From Paracoccaceae bacterium (GTDB lineage: Bacteria > Pseudomonadota > Alphaproteobacteria > Rhodobacterales > Rhodobacteraceae), in NCBI GenBank assembly GCA_029243395.1, contig JAQWSE010000011.1, positions 113,906 through 177,905 on the forward strand: DNA of 64,000 nucleotides, in the 5' to 3' direction. Shown here piece after piece: positions 44,052 through 53,398 of this stretch; positions within the stretch are counted from its first letter, which is position 1; the number at the start of each line of letters is the position of its first letter. The translations under genes were made by a program, and so were the position numbers. Below the pieces are notes generated by a model. The model did no database searches and was not told where the DNA came from. It saw only the letters and a program-made list of their open reading frames with translations.

Positions 44052-46475
44052 TTGAGAACACATGCGCAAGCAGTTGTTATAGGAGGGGGGTTAATTGGTT
44101 GCTCCATTTTGTACCATCTAGCCAAGTTAGGATGGACTGAAACCGTATTACTTGAGCGCGACGAATTAACGTCTGGTTCCACATGGCATGCGGCTGCAGG
44201 TTTACACGGTCTTAATGACAATAACAATGTGACTAAACTTCAATATTATACATTAAAACTGTATAAAGAGCTTGAGCAGGAAACAGGACAAGGATGTGGT
44301 ATTTTCCAACCTGGCACTTTATATTTGGCTCAAACCGAAGACAGAGAGTCTCAGTTACGGTTACAGCACAAAAAAGCCAAATTTTTTGGCTTTGACTTTC
44401 ATGAAGTAAGTCAACAAGAAGCTGAAAATCTTAATCCATTTGTAAATTATGAAAATGTACGATGCATCATGTTCGAACCTGATGGTGGAAATGTTGACCC
44501 ATCAGGCGTTACTCATGCTTATGCTGCTGGTGCTCGCAAGATGGGAGCTGAAATATGTCGATTTACCCCTGCTATTTCAACAAAAAAAAGGTCTGATGGA
44601 AAATGGATTGTTGAAACACCATCAGCACAGATTGTCACTGATTGGGTTATAAATGCGGCTGGGCTTTGGGCTCGTGAAGTAGCGGCTATGGTTGGGGTGA
44701 AGCTGCCCTTGCTGCCGACTGAGCATCAATATTTCGTGACGGAAAGCATCGATGAAATAGCTAAACTGGATCACAGGCTACCATCTGTAGCTGATAGAGA
44801 TGGGGAGTATTATTTGCGCCAAGAAGGTAATGGTTTATTAGTTGGGGCTTATGAAAAAGACGTTAGATTTTGGGCTGAAAAAGAAACGCCGAAGGATTTT
44901 GGGCATGAGTTATTTGCTGATGACCTAGATCGGATAATGGAAAATGTCACAAGGGCTATCGAGCGAGTCCCTATCATTTCAAATGCGGGTATAAAACGAG
45001 TCATTAACGGGCCGATGATTTGGTCTCCTGATAGTTCAGCTCTTTTGGGCCCCGTTCCTGAGCTAACAAATTATTTTTGCTGTTGTGGTATCATCCCGGG
45101 ATTTTCTCAGTCTGGGGGACTCGGGTTAATGTCAGCACAATGGATTATTGAAGGTGAGCCAGAGCATGACATTTTTCCTTGGGATCTCGCTCGATATAGT
45201 GCTTGGGCTGATAAAGCATTTACAAAGGCAAGAGTAGGGGACCAGTATAGTAATCGATTTAGAATTCACATGCCCTATGAAGAGCGCCAGGCTGGCAGAC
45301 CACTCAATAAGAGACCAATTTTTCATAAGCAAAAAGAGTTGGGGGCTGTCTTTGGTTTATCTTATGGATGGGAGCATCCATTGTGGTTTGGAGGTCAAGG
45401 TAAAAGGCCTATTGAAAAATATGGCTTCAAGCGTCAAGCTTGGTGGAAGCAGATCAAATTAGAATGTGAAAATCTACGAAAAAACCTAGGAATTATTGAT
45501 GTTTCCAATTTTGCCAAATATGAAATCAAAGGTTTGGGGGCTTCACAATGGATAGATCAAACTTTTGCTAACCATGTACCAAAGAAAATCGGAGGTACTT
45601 GTTTAACCCCTTTAATTGGAGTTAGAGGTGGTATTGCTGGAGATTTTACGGTCACCAAGTTAGATAATGAGCATTTTTTTGTGATTGGTTCAGGGATCGC
45701 AGAACGATATCACAGTCGATTTTTTAAAATGGTCAAGCGGCCTAGTACATTGTCGATTACTAGTATGACCAAGACTTTTGGTGGCTTCAATGTTGCTGGT
45801 CCTAAATCGAGGGAATTATTGAGTAGATTGACGCAGGAAGATTTGTCAGCTGAGAATTGGAAGTTTTTAAATTCTAGGATAATTACAATTGCAGGTATTG
45901 ATGCCATAGCAATTAGAATTAGTTTTACCGGTGACTTGGGATGGGAGATTTACGTACCAATTGCCCAGCAGTTGAAATTATATGAAGCATTGCTAAATAC
46001 AGGCAGTGATTTAAAGGTGAGACCTGTTGGGTCAAGATCTCTCTTAAGTTTAAGAGTGGAAAAAGGTTATGGTTCTTGGGGTAGGGAGTATTCTCCAGAA
46101 TACTGGCCCCATGAAGTGGGCTTAGATCACTTAATCAAGTTGGATAAACCTTTTTTCTTGGGTAGAAACATTTATAATGAACTTAAGAAAAAACCTCCTC
46201 GTGAAAAACTTGTCATGTTAGAGGTTTTCACGGATTTAGATGCCGATCCAGTCGGCGGAGAGCCGATTTTTTTAGAGGATGGCACGCCGGTCGGTCAAGT
46301 AAAGTCTGGTGCATTTAGTTACACCTGTAAAAAATCCTTGGCTCTTAGCATGATTAGATCAGATTATGCCTCAGTTAAGGAGACTTTTGATGTCGCAGTC
46401 ATTGGTCGGAAAACCCAAGCTGTCATTCTAGATAAGCCCCCATTTGATCCCAAAGGAAATCGGTTGAGAAGCTAA
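44052..46475 (+). CDS. Dimethylglycine/sarcosine dehydrogenase-like flavoprotein with GcvT domain
   Basis: An 807-residue two-part enzyme. The N-terminal DAO domain has the FAD motif VVIGGGLIGCSILYHL near residue 8, and SGSTWHAAAGLHG with H46, the position of the covalent FAD histidine in dimethylglycine dehydrogenase. The C-terminal GcvT folate-binding domain spans about 430-800 (FGGFNVAGPKSRELLSRL, FTGDLGWEIYVP, GSRSLLSLRVEKGYGSW). It should remove a methyl group from an N-methyl amino acid and give it to tetrahydrofolate. The start is TTG after AGGTAGGA. With a choline-dehydrogenase-like gene at 5313 it may serve methylamine use. The exact substrate is open. Confidence 0.88.
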   Translation: MRTHAQAVVIGGGLIGCSILYHLAKLGWTETVLLERDELTSGSTWHAAAGLHGLNDNNNVTKLQYYTLKLYKELEQETGQGCGIFQPGTLYLAQTEDRESQLRLQHKKAKFFGFDFHEVSQQEAENLNPFVNYENVRCIMFEPDGGNVDPSGVTHAYAAGARKMGAEICRFTPAISTKKRSDGKWIVETPSAQIVTDWVINAAGLWAREVAAMVGVKLPLLPTEHQYFVTESIDEIAKLDHRLPSVADRDGEYYLRQEGNGLLVGAYEKDVRFWAEKETPKDFGHELFADDLDRIMENVTRAIERVPIISNAGIKRVINGPMIWSPDSSALLGPVPELTNYFCCCGIIPGFSQSGGLGLMSAQWIIEGEPEHDIFPWDLARYSAWADKAFTKARVGDQYSNRFRIHMPYEERQAGRPLNKRPIFHKQKELGAVFGLSYGWEHPLWFGGQGKRPIEKYGFKRQAWWKQIKLECENLRKNLGIIDVSNFAKYEIKGLGASQWIDQTFANHVPKKIGGTCLTPLIGVRGGIAGDFTVTKLDNEHFFVIGSGIAERYHSRFFKMVKRPSTLSITSMTKTFGGFNVAGPKSRELLSRLTQEDLSAENWKFLNSRIITIAGIDAIAIRISFTGDLGWEIYVPIAQQLKLYEALLNTGSDLKVRPVGSRSLLSLRVEKGYGSWGREYSPEYWPHEVGLDHLIKLDKPFFLGRNIYNELKKKPPREKLVMLEVFTDLDADPVGGEPIFLEDGTPVGQVKSGAFSYTCKKSLALSMIRSDYASVKETFDVAVIGRKTQAVILDKPPFDPKGNRLRS

Positions 46476-46545
46476 ATATTGATTACATGGTTAATGTTTA
46501 TCTGTAAGCATAGGTTCATGAAGCATAGGGAGGTTTGAGGATAAT

Positions 46546-47052
46546 TTGAGACTTAATTCAGATAGGTTGATCATAGTTCCATTTCAACAATCAGACAAAA
46601 TGGATTGGTTTAGAATTGATAGTAATCCGTTAGTTCGAAAATTTCTTCCCGGAAAATCACCGACCAGACAACAAGCTTACGATTATATCGACAAATCTAT
46701 GACAAGTTATAGTAGCAATGGATTTGGTAGATATGCTGTCAGATCTCGTCAAAATGGAAATTTAATTGGTATGTGTGGTTTTCTCATGGAAGACTATGGG
46801 ATTGATTTTGGATACCGTTATTTGCCAAAATATTGGGGAAAAGGAATAGGTTTTGAAGCTGCAAGAACTGTCTTGGATTTTGGTTTTACTGCTATAGGAG
46901 ATGAGAACATATTCGCATTGACACTAGTGAGTAATGTGGCTTCTGTTAGGATAATCGAAAAACTAGATTTTTCTTTTGTAGAAAAAGTGAATTTTGAAAC
47001 CCATGATAATGTATTAAAATATGTTATACAGAGGCCATCGAATTCAAGATAA
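46546..47052 (+). CDS. GNAT-family acetyltransferase, RimJ-like
   Basis: A 168-residue acetyltransferase of the ribosomal-protein/antibiotic type. It has LNSDRLIIVPFQQSD at the N-terminus. The acetyl-CoA loop is in LPKYWGKGIGFEAART near residue 88, and SNVASVRIIEKLDF near 126 is typical. The start is TTG with GAGG close before it. It follows the flavoprotein gene by 70 bp. The acceptor is unknown. Confidence 0.87.
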   Translation: MRLNSDRLIIVPFQQSDKMDWFRIDSNPLVRKFLPGKSPTRQQAYDYIDKSMTSYSSNGFGRYAVRSRQNGNLIGMCGFLMEDYGIDFGYRYLPKYWGKGIGFEAARTVLDFGFTAIGDENIFALTLVSNVASVRIIEKLDFSFVEKVNFETHDNVLKYVIQRPSNSR

Positions 47053-47113
47053 TTTCGCAACGTGAACGGGAACAAAAATCATATTTAGTCTACTTTTAAA
47101 TAAACAGGTATTA

Positions 47114-47854
47114 GTGAGATCTGTTTTAATTTTCTTAATGTGTGCTGCATCAAATATGGCTTTTTCCATTTGCCCAGCACCATTTATCTCCAGTACTTCA
47201 AATACTTTTGGTGTAAGTATTTGTTCCTTGCCTTCTATTCCTCTCAGATATCATTCTCACGCAGAAAACGTTTTACATGATTTGTTAAATTATAATAACG
47301 ATTTAGTTCCAGATAATAAAAAGGTTCTAACTGAAATGTTATCTAACCAAGCAGTTTTTCTGGTATTAAGCGAGGAAGAACAGTTAGAACTTTATGAAAG
47401 AAAATCTGGAAATCATTTTAACTTTACCTTAGTTTATACTGAGGAAATGGTTTTAAATAATGTTTCTCAGTTTGATGCGACCATAGAAGAAGCACTGCAT
47501 TTAGTTACTGCTGAAGGGTATTCCAAGGCCTATCCAGGTTTTTTTGGGGAATTCCAAGGTTCTAAAATCTCAACTTTCTTAGATATGGCGAGGGGGGGTT
47601 ATTTTTCAAAAGTCCCAAAAAAATATCCCGTTGAAGCATACTTTACTTATTATGATAGAACTTATGATTATGGTTGTCAGATCACAGAATTTCTTTATTG
47701 GGCAATAACTACCTTAAGAGGGCAGCAGAAGCATAATTGGCGAGACTTTGAAATTGAGGAAGAATGGAGGCCTGAAACTCGTAAAAAGTTACTTAAGCTA
47801 GATCGCGGTCTGGTGGAATTCCTTTCTAAGAAAGAATTTGCTATATTGTATTAG
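47114..47854 (+). CDS. Exported protein with EExxH motif, function unknown
   Basis: A 246-residue protein from a GTG start. The N-terminus is a signal sequence (VLIFLMCAASNMAFS, cut before ICPAP). The mature part has TIEEALHLVTAEGYSKAYPGFFGE near residue 125, which looks like a zinc-peptidase helix in which the first His of HExxH is Glu, with a possible ligand further on. Tyrosine-rich and acidic stretches follow (YFTYYDRTYDYG). I recognise no family. It may be a degenerate metallopeptidase or a binding protein. Confidence 0.65.
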   Translation: MRSVLIFLMCAASNMAFSICPAPFISSTSNTFGVSICSLPSIPLRYHSHAENVLHDLLNYNNDLVPDNKKVLTEMLSNQAVFLVLSEEEQLELYERKSGNHFNFTLVYTEEMVLNNVSQFDATIEEALHLVTAEGYSKAYPGFFGEFQGSKISTFLDMARGGYFSKVPKKYPVEAYFTYYDRTYDYGCQITEFLYWAITTLRGQQKHNWRDFEIEEEWRPETRKKLLKLDRGLVEFLSKKEFAILY

Positions 47855-47941
47855 ATAGTATCCGAGATCAGCATACGATTACTTTGTTCACTAATAATTG
47901 TTTCCTGAAGAGGAAGCTAGGTGTTAGAGCCTGAAAATTCT

Positions 47942-49639
47942 TTACCCAGGTAAATGTAAAATTTCTTGTCTAGTTCCGTTTTCAACGTGTATTTTGTCAC
48001 GGTCAATAGCAAACACACGCCAGCCTTCGAAGCGTTCTCCTACTTTTAGAGTAAGTATTTTACCATTAGAGAGCCTCACTAGAGCGCTAGGATTAGAAGT
48101 TTTTCCAAAAATACCAATCAAGTTTGTTCGATCCAAATCAATAAAATTGGTTTTGGTTGAATTATGCCAAACTGAAATTTCCTTTGGAATGCTTGGAGAC
48201 TTGGTTGCTCGAGCGCTTATGTTAACATCAGTTGGTTTTATTTTCTTGGACTGAATAATGACATTGGGTCGTAATAAAGGAAATTCTAGAAACACAAGAG
48301 CCCCAGTAGAAAGAGTAGGTTCAGATAAAATTCGTATGCTATCAATCACAGAAGGTTTTTTGTAAGGTGAAAATTTTGAAGCATATTCCATTGCCATTGG
48401 CTCTAATTCTGGCGCTATTGCCTTAATTTCAGTTGGAACGGATTTTTTTTCTGGAATTTCTAAAATTATTTCCGCATTCTTGTTTATTTTATATTCTTCT
48501 TTAGCATTCGTCTGCTTAGAAACAGGCTTTCTGGTGTAATTTACCGAAGTTTCAGATTGAAGTATGGAGATCTCAGTTGGCTGCGAAGTTTCTTGATTTG
48601 ATGCCTTTGGGTTTGGTGACATCAAGTGGTCGACATCGATTGGCTGAACAAGATTAGAAATTTCAAGCACTGGTTGATATAACTTTAAATTTTTTTCAGT
48701 GTCCGTTCGAATAATTTTCGAATCATTAAATTTGGCGAGACCAATATGATTTGGCTCAATATTGTATTCTCTGAACCAAACATCAGTTTTATGGACGATT
48801 GTAGGGGGGAAATGCTTCGAAAAATCAGGGGTAAACTCTTTTTTAGGAGGGTTAACAGCGAGTACGTTCAAAGAAAGTTTTTCAGTTAAAGAAAGACCTT
48901 TATTCTGAGGATTAATGGCAGGAAAATTAAAGTTTTTCAACCTGGTATTAGGCGACCCCATTTCGATCAGATTGTCATCTAGCTTGCTCAATTTCAAATT
49001 TGAATTAATAGTAGGCGAAGATGATTTGGCTATTGTCCAGTCACGATAAAAATTTGTTTGAAAATTTAGAAACAAGAAAAAGCACGATAGAATACCAACA
49101 GCTACTGCTGTATATTTCAAATTAAAATAGTTTTGAAATTTATTAATCTTTCTGGAATTATATGTTGGAAAAAATTTATCGTTCTCTTTAAATCCAACTA
49201 TATTTTTTTCCGCACGAAAACACTTTATGCTGAAGCCAGCTTTGGTTATGAAATCGGTTAATTCTTCCATGACAGAAGTTTCCGTGAATGCAATCGAAAT
49301 GGCTCGAGATCCCACATTTTCACCTAAGGTCACTTGAATGTCAGAAGTGGGAAGGCTATTTCTTTCAGCTAAGACAGATCTCACTTCGTCATGTGTAGGA
49401 TTATTTTCTGATATGAAAGTTTCCGACTGAATAACATCACTTGGAAGAAAAACTTCTACAATAGGATCACTTTGACTTAAGGCTTTAGCCAAAAGAAAAA
49501 GTCTTTTTAGGCTTTGATTTCCTGCAGGTTCATTGGGATCAAAACTATCCAAAATCTCTTGTTTTTTTGTGCTGTTAATGATCCCCAAAGAAATTTTGTG
49601 TCGAGACAAGTTAAGTGCAAATGTGCTATGATATGCCAT
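47942..49639 (-). CDS. Single-pass membrane protein with PilP/GspC-like C-terminal domain
   Basis: About 565 residues in three parts. The first 150 have a strand-helix pattern like the cytoplasmic PilM/GspL type (LPSDVIQSETFI, ISIAFTETSVMEELTDFI). One membrane helix follows at about 176-193 (AVAVGILSCFFLFLNF). A long low-complexity outer region leads to a last 60 residues with LVRLSNGKILTLKVGERFEGWRVFAIDRDKI, a pattern of PilP/GspC pilus or secretion proteins. The ATG at 49639 is preferred over a GTG at 49645. From memory, both ends match a Rhodobacteraceae family sometimes misnamed translation initiation factor 2. No pilus or secretion genes are nearby. Confidence 0.68.
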   Translation of the reverse strand: MAYHSTFALNLSRHKISLGIINSTKKQEILDSFDPNEPAGNQSLKRLFLLAKALSQSDPIVEVFLPSDVIQSETFISENNPTHDEVRSVLAERNSLPTSDIQVTLGENVGSRAISIAFTETSVMEELTDFITKAGFSIKCFRAEKNIVGFKENDKFFPTYNSRKINKFQNYFNLKYTAVAVGILSCFFLFLNFQTNFYRDWTIAKSSSPTINSNLKLSKLDDNLIEMGSPNTRLKNFNFPAINPQNKGLSLTEKLSLNVLAVNPPKKEFTPDFSKHFPPTIVHKTDVWFREYNIEPNHIGLAKFNDSKIIRTDTEKNLKLYQPVLEISNLVQPIDVDHLMSPNPKASNQETSQPTEISILQSETSVNYTRKPVSKQTNAKEEYKINKNAEIILEIPEKKSVPTEIKAIAPELEPMAMEYASKFSPYKKPSVIDSIRILSEPTLSTGALVFLEFPLLRPNVIIQSKKIKPTDVNISARATKSPSIPKEISVWHNSTKTNFIDLDRTNLIGIFGKTSNPSALVRLSNGKILTLKVGERFEGWRVFAIDRDKIHVENGTRQEILHLPG

Positions 49640-49708
49640 TTTCACACTTCTTCAATTTTAAGATTTTTCTTTATCATGCGTTAAAGATTTATTAGAGATT
49701 TGTTGTAT

Positions 49709-50986
49709 TTATTCTAAAGCTTGCTTCAAATCTTTTATTAGGTCGGTTGGATCTTCGATTCCGATAGATAATCTGACTACATTTGGTGCAAGTCCTGCCT
49801 CAATTTGTTGTTCTTCTGTGAGTTGTCTATGTATAGTCGAAGCGGGATGAATTATTAAGGATCGGGTGTCTCCCAAATTTGCCACATGGCTGAAGAGATT
49901 AACATTGTTTACCAGCTTTAGACAAGCGTCATATCCACCATTAAGAGCAATGGTGAAAAGAGCACCAGCTCCTCTAGGATAGATTTTTTTTACTATTTGA
50001 GCATATTTTGAGGTCTTTAGACCAGCATAGGTCACCTCTCCAATATCAGGATGATCATCGAGCCACTGTGCTATTTTTTTTGCATTTGTGACGTGCTTTT
50101 TCATTCTTAACGACAAAGTTTCAAGACCTAGAAGGGTATGAAATGCATTTTGTGGTGCCATGGTCATGCCTAAATCCCGTAAGCTAACGGCGATACTATA
50201 AATGATGAAGGCATAAGGACCAAAAGTATCATGAAATTTTAAACCGTGATAACCTGGTTCGGGTTCTGATAAAGAGGGGAATTTATCGCGTTGAGACCAA
50301 TTAAAATTGCCGCTATCGATTACTGCTCCCCCCAGTGACGTTCCATTGCCAGAAATATATTTTGTAGTGGAGTGCACAATTAAATCAGCACCATATTTGA
50401 ATGGATTGCATAAATAGGGAGTTGCTGCAGTATTGTCGACTATAAGTGGTATGGATAAATCCTTTGCAATTTTTGCCAACCTAGGTAGATCAGTAACATG
50501 TCCACCTGGATTAGAGATACTTTCACAAAAAATCGCTTTTGTCTTGGAATCGGCGAGACTGTGAATTTGACTAGGATGGTTTACATCTACGAACTTTGCT
50601 TGCCAACCAAACTTCTTTATTGTGTTTGAAAATTGTTGGACTGTCCCGCCATAGAGCCTTGTTGAGGCTATCAAGTTGTCTCCTGGTTGCATTAATGGAA
50701 ATAAAGCTAAGATTTGGGCAGAATGTCCTGATGAAGAACATATTGCACCTATGCCTCCTTCCAAGGCCGCCAGCCTTTCTTGGAGAACGGAGACGGTAGG
50801 ATTCGATAGCCGAGAATAAATGTGCCCGAGTTCCTTGAGATCAAATAATGCTTCAGCGTGGAGTATGCTCTTAAAGACGTAAGCAGTGTTTTGATATATT
50901 GGAACTTGACGTGCCCCAGTAGAGGGATCTGGTCTTGATCCAGCATGTACCTGAAGGGTATCAAATTTATGATCGCTTTTCAGCAT
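49709..50986 (-). CDS. O-acetylhomoserine sulfhydrylase, second copy
   Basis: A 425-residue PLP enzyme of the Cys/Met family. The lysine is K209 in VHSTTKYISGNGTSLGG. It shares long stretches with the enzyme at 122-1441 (YSRLSNPT, LIVDNTAATPYLCNPFKYGADLIVHS) but differs enough to be an old duplicate. It ends a minus-strand operon: rlmB, then the CoA-binding gene, then this gene 9 bp on. The two copies may use different sulfur donors or different conditions. The palindromes found at the first copy are not seen here. Confidence 0.9.
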   Translation of the reverse strand: MLKSDHKFDTLQVHAGSRPDPSTGARQVPIYQNTAYVFKSILHAEALFDLKELGHIYSRLSNPTVSVLQERLAALEGGIGAICSSSGHSAQILALFPLMQPGDNLIASTRLYGGTVQQFSNTIKKFGWQAKFVDVNHPSQIHSLADSKTKAIFCESISNPGGHVTDLPRLAKIAKDLSIPLIVDNTAATPYLCNPFKYGADLIVHSTTKYISGNGTSLGGAVIDSGNFNWSQRDKFPSLSEPEPGYHGLKFHDTFGPYAFIIYSIAVSLRDLGMTMAPQNAFHTLLGLETLSLRMKKHVTNAKKIAQWLDDHPDIGEVTYAGLKTSKYAQIVKKIYPRGAGALFTIALNGGYDACLKLVNNVNLFSHVANLGDTRSLIIHPASTIHRQLTEEQQIEAGLAPNVVRLSIGIEDPTDLIKDLKQALE

Positions 50987-50995
50987 CTATGTATC

Positions 50996-51484
50996 TCACA
51001 AATCAATTTTTGATGAAATTATTCCTGTGTTAAATCCTGCAACTCTGAGTTCTCCAAACAACCTTTGGTATTCAATCTTTGGGCATTGATCCATTATCAC
51101 ATTTAACCCGCGCTTCTCCGCCTTTATCTTTGCCTTAGCATGTTTAATACCAATTTGCATCCAGAGAGTCTTGCAGCCCAATGGGACTAGATTTTTTATG
51201 ACATCATCGACGATCATTGGAACTTCTACTGATGGGCGAAATATATCTACCATGTCTACGCGGGTTTCAAAATCTACATCACTCAGCTTGCCCAATACCT
51301 TCTCACCCCAAAGCTCTTTACCTTCATAATTTGGGTTAATTGGAATTACTCTCACTCCCCGAAGTACAAAATATCGTGCAACAAAAAAGGAAGCCCTTAG
51401 GGGGCTGGCAGAAACTCCTATCATTACTATGGTATTTAAGGTTCTAAAAATTTGCCGAAGGTCTTTATCGCTCTTTGATCTCAT
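50996..51484 (-). CDS. YccU-type CoA-binding domain protein
   Basis: A 162-residue single-domain Rossmann protein. It begins with the family-typical VMIGVSASPLRASFFVARYFVLRG near residue 17, and later has GCKTLWMQIGIKHAKAKIKAEKRG and MDQCPKIEYQRLFG. These CoA-binding domains resemble the N-terminus of succinyl-CoA synthetase. In many alphaproteobacteria the gene sits beside an O-acetylhomoserine sulfhydrylase, as it does here. It overlaps rlmB by 4 bp (ATGA). Its role is not known. Confidence 0.87.
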   Translation of the reverse strand: MRSKSDKDLRQIFRTLNTIVMIGVSASPLRASFFVARYFVLRGVRVIPINPNYEGKELWGEKVLGKLSDVDFETRVDMVDIFRPSVEVPMIVDDVIKNLVPLGCKTLWMQIGIKHAKAKIKAEKRGLNVIMDQCPKIEYQRLFGELRVAGFNTGIISSKIDL

Positions 51485-52272
51485 TTTAAGAATTCCTTAG
51501 ATGCGAATAACGTTATAGCTGCTGCATTAGATACATTTAACACGCTCAAGGCACTTTCAGTGCTGATTTGTACCAGGTGGTCACATCTTCTTTTCGTGAG
51601 ATCTCTCAAACCTGATCCCTCCGAGCCTAGAATAAACGCTATTCGTTGTTTTTTCAAACTTTTCAGTAAATTTATTAATGATGTATCTGCGGAATGGTCC
51701 AAGCCTATGATCAAGTAGCCCATTTCTATTAATTTTTGAATCAAGTTTGAAATATTTGGGACGGTTAAATAGGGTATTCTCTCAAATGCACCAGAGGCAG
51801 CTTTAACTAAAGCACCTGTTTCTTTCGCACAATGATGGGTTGAGCCCATAACGGCACGTCCGCCAAGAATTTCAGTAGATCTTATTATTGCTCCAACGTT
51901 CTGCGGATCTTTAACCCTATCAAGCACTAAGATTGGTCCAACTTGGTTTTGATCGATGTCAAAATCTTTTATAGTTCCCCAATCAAGGGGTTTAGTTTCT
52001 AGAGCTAATCCTTGATGAACCGAATTTTCATCAAGATATTTCAAAAATTCGACTGGCTTTACTATTTTAATAGGTAAGTTGTTTAAGTGTGCCGTATTGC
52101 TAATCTTATCCAAAGAGTTCTGTGTTGCTAGTAAACGAAAAAGCACCCTTTTCTTATTATTTATCGCAGCTTGGACAGCGTGGAATCCAAAAAGCCATAT
52201 TTTGTCACATTTTTGACGATCAGGTTTGCCAAAACTTGATCTCTTTGTCTTGTTTTTTTGAATACTCTTCAT
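51481..52272 (-). CDS. rlmB: 23S rRNA 2'-O-methyltransferase of the TrmH/RlmB family
   Basis: A SPOUT methyltransferase of 263 residues. The substrate-binding N-terminal domain has LFGFHAVQAAINNKKRVLFRLLAT. The knotted catalytic domain has motif 1 in LDRVKDPQNVGAIIRSTEILGG, motif 2 in LGSEGSGLRDLTKRRCDHL and motif 3 in VLNVSNAAAITLF. RlmB methylates G2251 of 23S rRNA. The tRNA-Tyr gene lies on the other strand about 0.8 kb away, a placement common in alphaproteobacteria. It is the first gene of the operon with the CoA-binding protein and a sulfhydrylase. Confidence 0.9.
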   Translation of the reverse strand: MKSIQKNKTKRSSFGKPDRQKCDKIWLFGFHAVQAAINNKKRVLFRLLATQNSLDKISNTAHLNNLPIKIVKPVEFLKYLDENSVHQGLALETKPLDWGTIKDFDIDQNQVGPILVLDRVKDPQNVGAIIRSTEILGGRAVMGSTHHCAKETGALVKAASGAFERIPYLTVPNISNLIQKLIEMGYLIIGLDHSADTSLINLLKSLKKQRIAFILGSEGSGLRDLTKRRCDHLVQISTESALSVLNVSNAAAITLFASKEFLK

Positions 52273-52336
52273 GGCACAAAGTCTTAGTTCATACCTACAG
52301 TATATAGTCTATAATCAAAACTATAAACCTTTAAAA

Positions 52337-52367
52337 CAAAAAAAAGCCAAGCAAATATTGCTTGGCT
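52337..52367 (-). terminator. Rho-independent terminator of the ankyrin gene
   Basis: On the minus strand AGCCAAGCA-ATATT-TGCTTGGCT forms a perfect 9-bp stem with a 5-base loop (52345-52367), followed by a run of eight or nine T (down to 52337). It lies 83 bp after the stop of the ankyrin-repeat gene and 65 bp before the rlmB start, so it separates these two units. Confidence 0.85.
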
Positions 52368-52449
52368 GGAGTTTTGGTTGGGTATCTGAATATGAAACTA
52401 ACCACCTTAATTCATTAAACGTGCCAAAACGGATTTTGTTTAATTTTTT

Positions 52450-52920
52450 TTAATTATTTTTTGCATATAAATTTAACAATTCTAAATAACCAACAGTTTT
52501 CTTTAGTTTTGAATTTTTCTCCATCCAAAAAATAAAAGACTTTCCACTATTGGTTCTGGCATTCATATCTGCTCCTGCATCAATTAGGGTCAAAAGGATT
52601 TCAGGATTAGGGTTAAATCTGGCTGCACTATGTAGTGGTGTCCAGCCTTTTTTTGTTGCTCCATTTATTTGTGCGCCTGCTCTTATCAGCCTTAGCAACA
52701 CCTCGGGGTCGCTGTTTACTTCTGCTGCTATATGGAGGGGACTTTCTCCTCCAGTTATATCGGCTTCCACTGGGGATCCTTTTTTGAGACAGTCTTCTAC
52801 TTCGATTACAGAGAATTTTTGCCAACCATATCTTTGGAACCACCACTGACAAGTTTCTGCTTGAGCAACATTATGAGTGAATAAAAAAAGTAATAATGAG
52901 ATAGTCGGTGTCTTGTGCAC
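52450..52920 (-). CDS. Exported ankyrin-repeat protein
   Basis: A 156-residue protein with a Sec signal (TISLLLFLFTHNVAQAE, cut after AQA). Two clear ankyrin repeats follow: ESPLHIAAEVNSDPEVLLRLIRAG near residue 59 and WTPLHSAARFNPNPEILLTLIDAG near 93, with the start of a third. Two cysteines (ETCQWW and EDCLKK) precede the repeats. Such small periplasmic ankyrin proteins bind other proteins, but the partner is unknown. It has its own terminator at 52337-52367. Confidence 0.85.
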   Translation of the reverse strand: MHKTPTISLLLFLFTHNVAQAETCQWWFQRYGWQKFSVIEVEDCLKKGSPVEADITGGESPLHIAAEVNSDPEVLLRLIRAGAQINGATKKGWTPLHSAARFNPNPEILLTLIDAGADMNARTNSGKSFIFWMEKNSKLKKTVGYLELLNLYAKNN

Positions 52921-53075
52921 GATTCAATCCTAATTAATTCTAATACTATTTACCGAAACCTTGATCTAAAAGTCAAAAAAATACTTGAATTAATTGAATA
53001 AAAAATTACAACCTTAATCACTCGGAAAATCTGAGGCACTTTACGTATTTTAATTCTTTATAGAAATGTTAAGTG

Positions 53076-53161
53076 GGAGGGGTGGCAGAGCGGTCAAATG
53101 CAACGGACTGTAACTCCGTCGGGGAAACCCTACATAGGTTCGAATCCTATCCCCTCCACCA
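53076..53161 (+). tRNA. tRNA-Tyr (anticodon GTA)
   Basis: The 7-bp acceptor stem is GGAGGGG (53076-53082) with CCCCTCC (53151-53157). The anticodon GTA is at 53110-53112 within the stem CGGACT/ACTCCG. A long variable arm (GGGGAAACCC type) marks class II, as expected for bacterial Tyr. The T arm contains GGTTCGAATCC. The CCA end is encoded (53159-53161). The gene stands alone between the ankyrin and cobS genes. Confidence 0.97.
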
Positions 53162-53398
53162 TATCTCTTAAGCCCAATAAATAAAGGGATTTGAAGGTGT
53201 TTTTGCTATGATCACAACCACTTTTTATCCTCCAAATTGTACCATTCCCCATCTTTTCCATAAAAAACATTGGATCTTTATTCAATGGAGGTCTCTTTTA
53301 AAACTCCAAATGTTCAGACGCAGACAGTATCAATTCATCAATATAATTCGTTGAGCCCAAAACTAACGCTAATTATTATAAGAACCTAGTTTCCTCGG

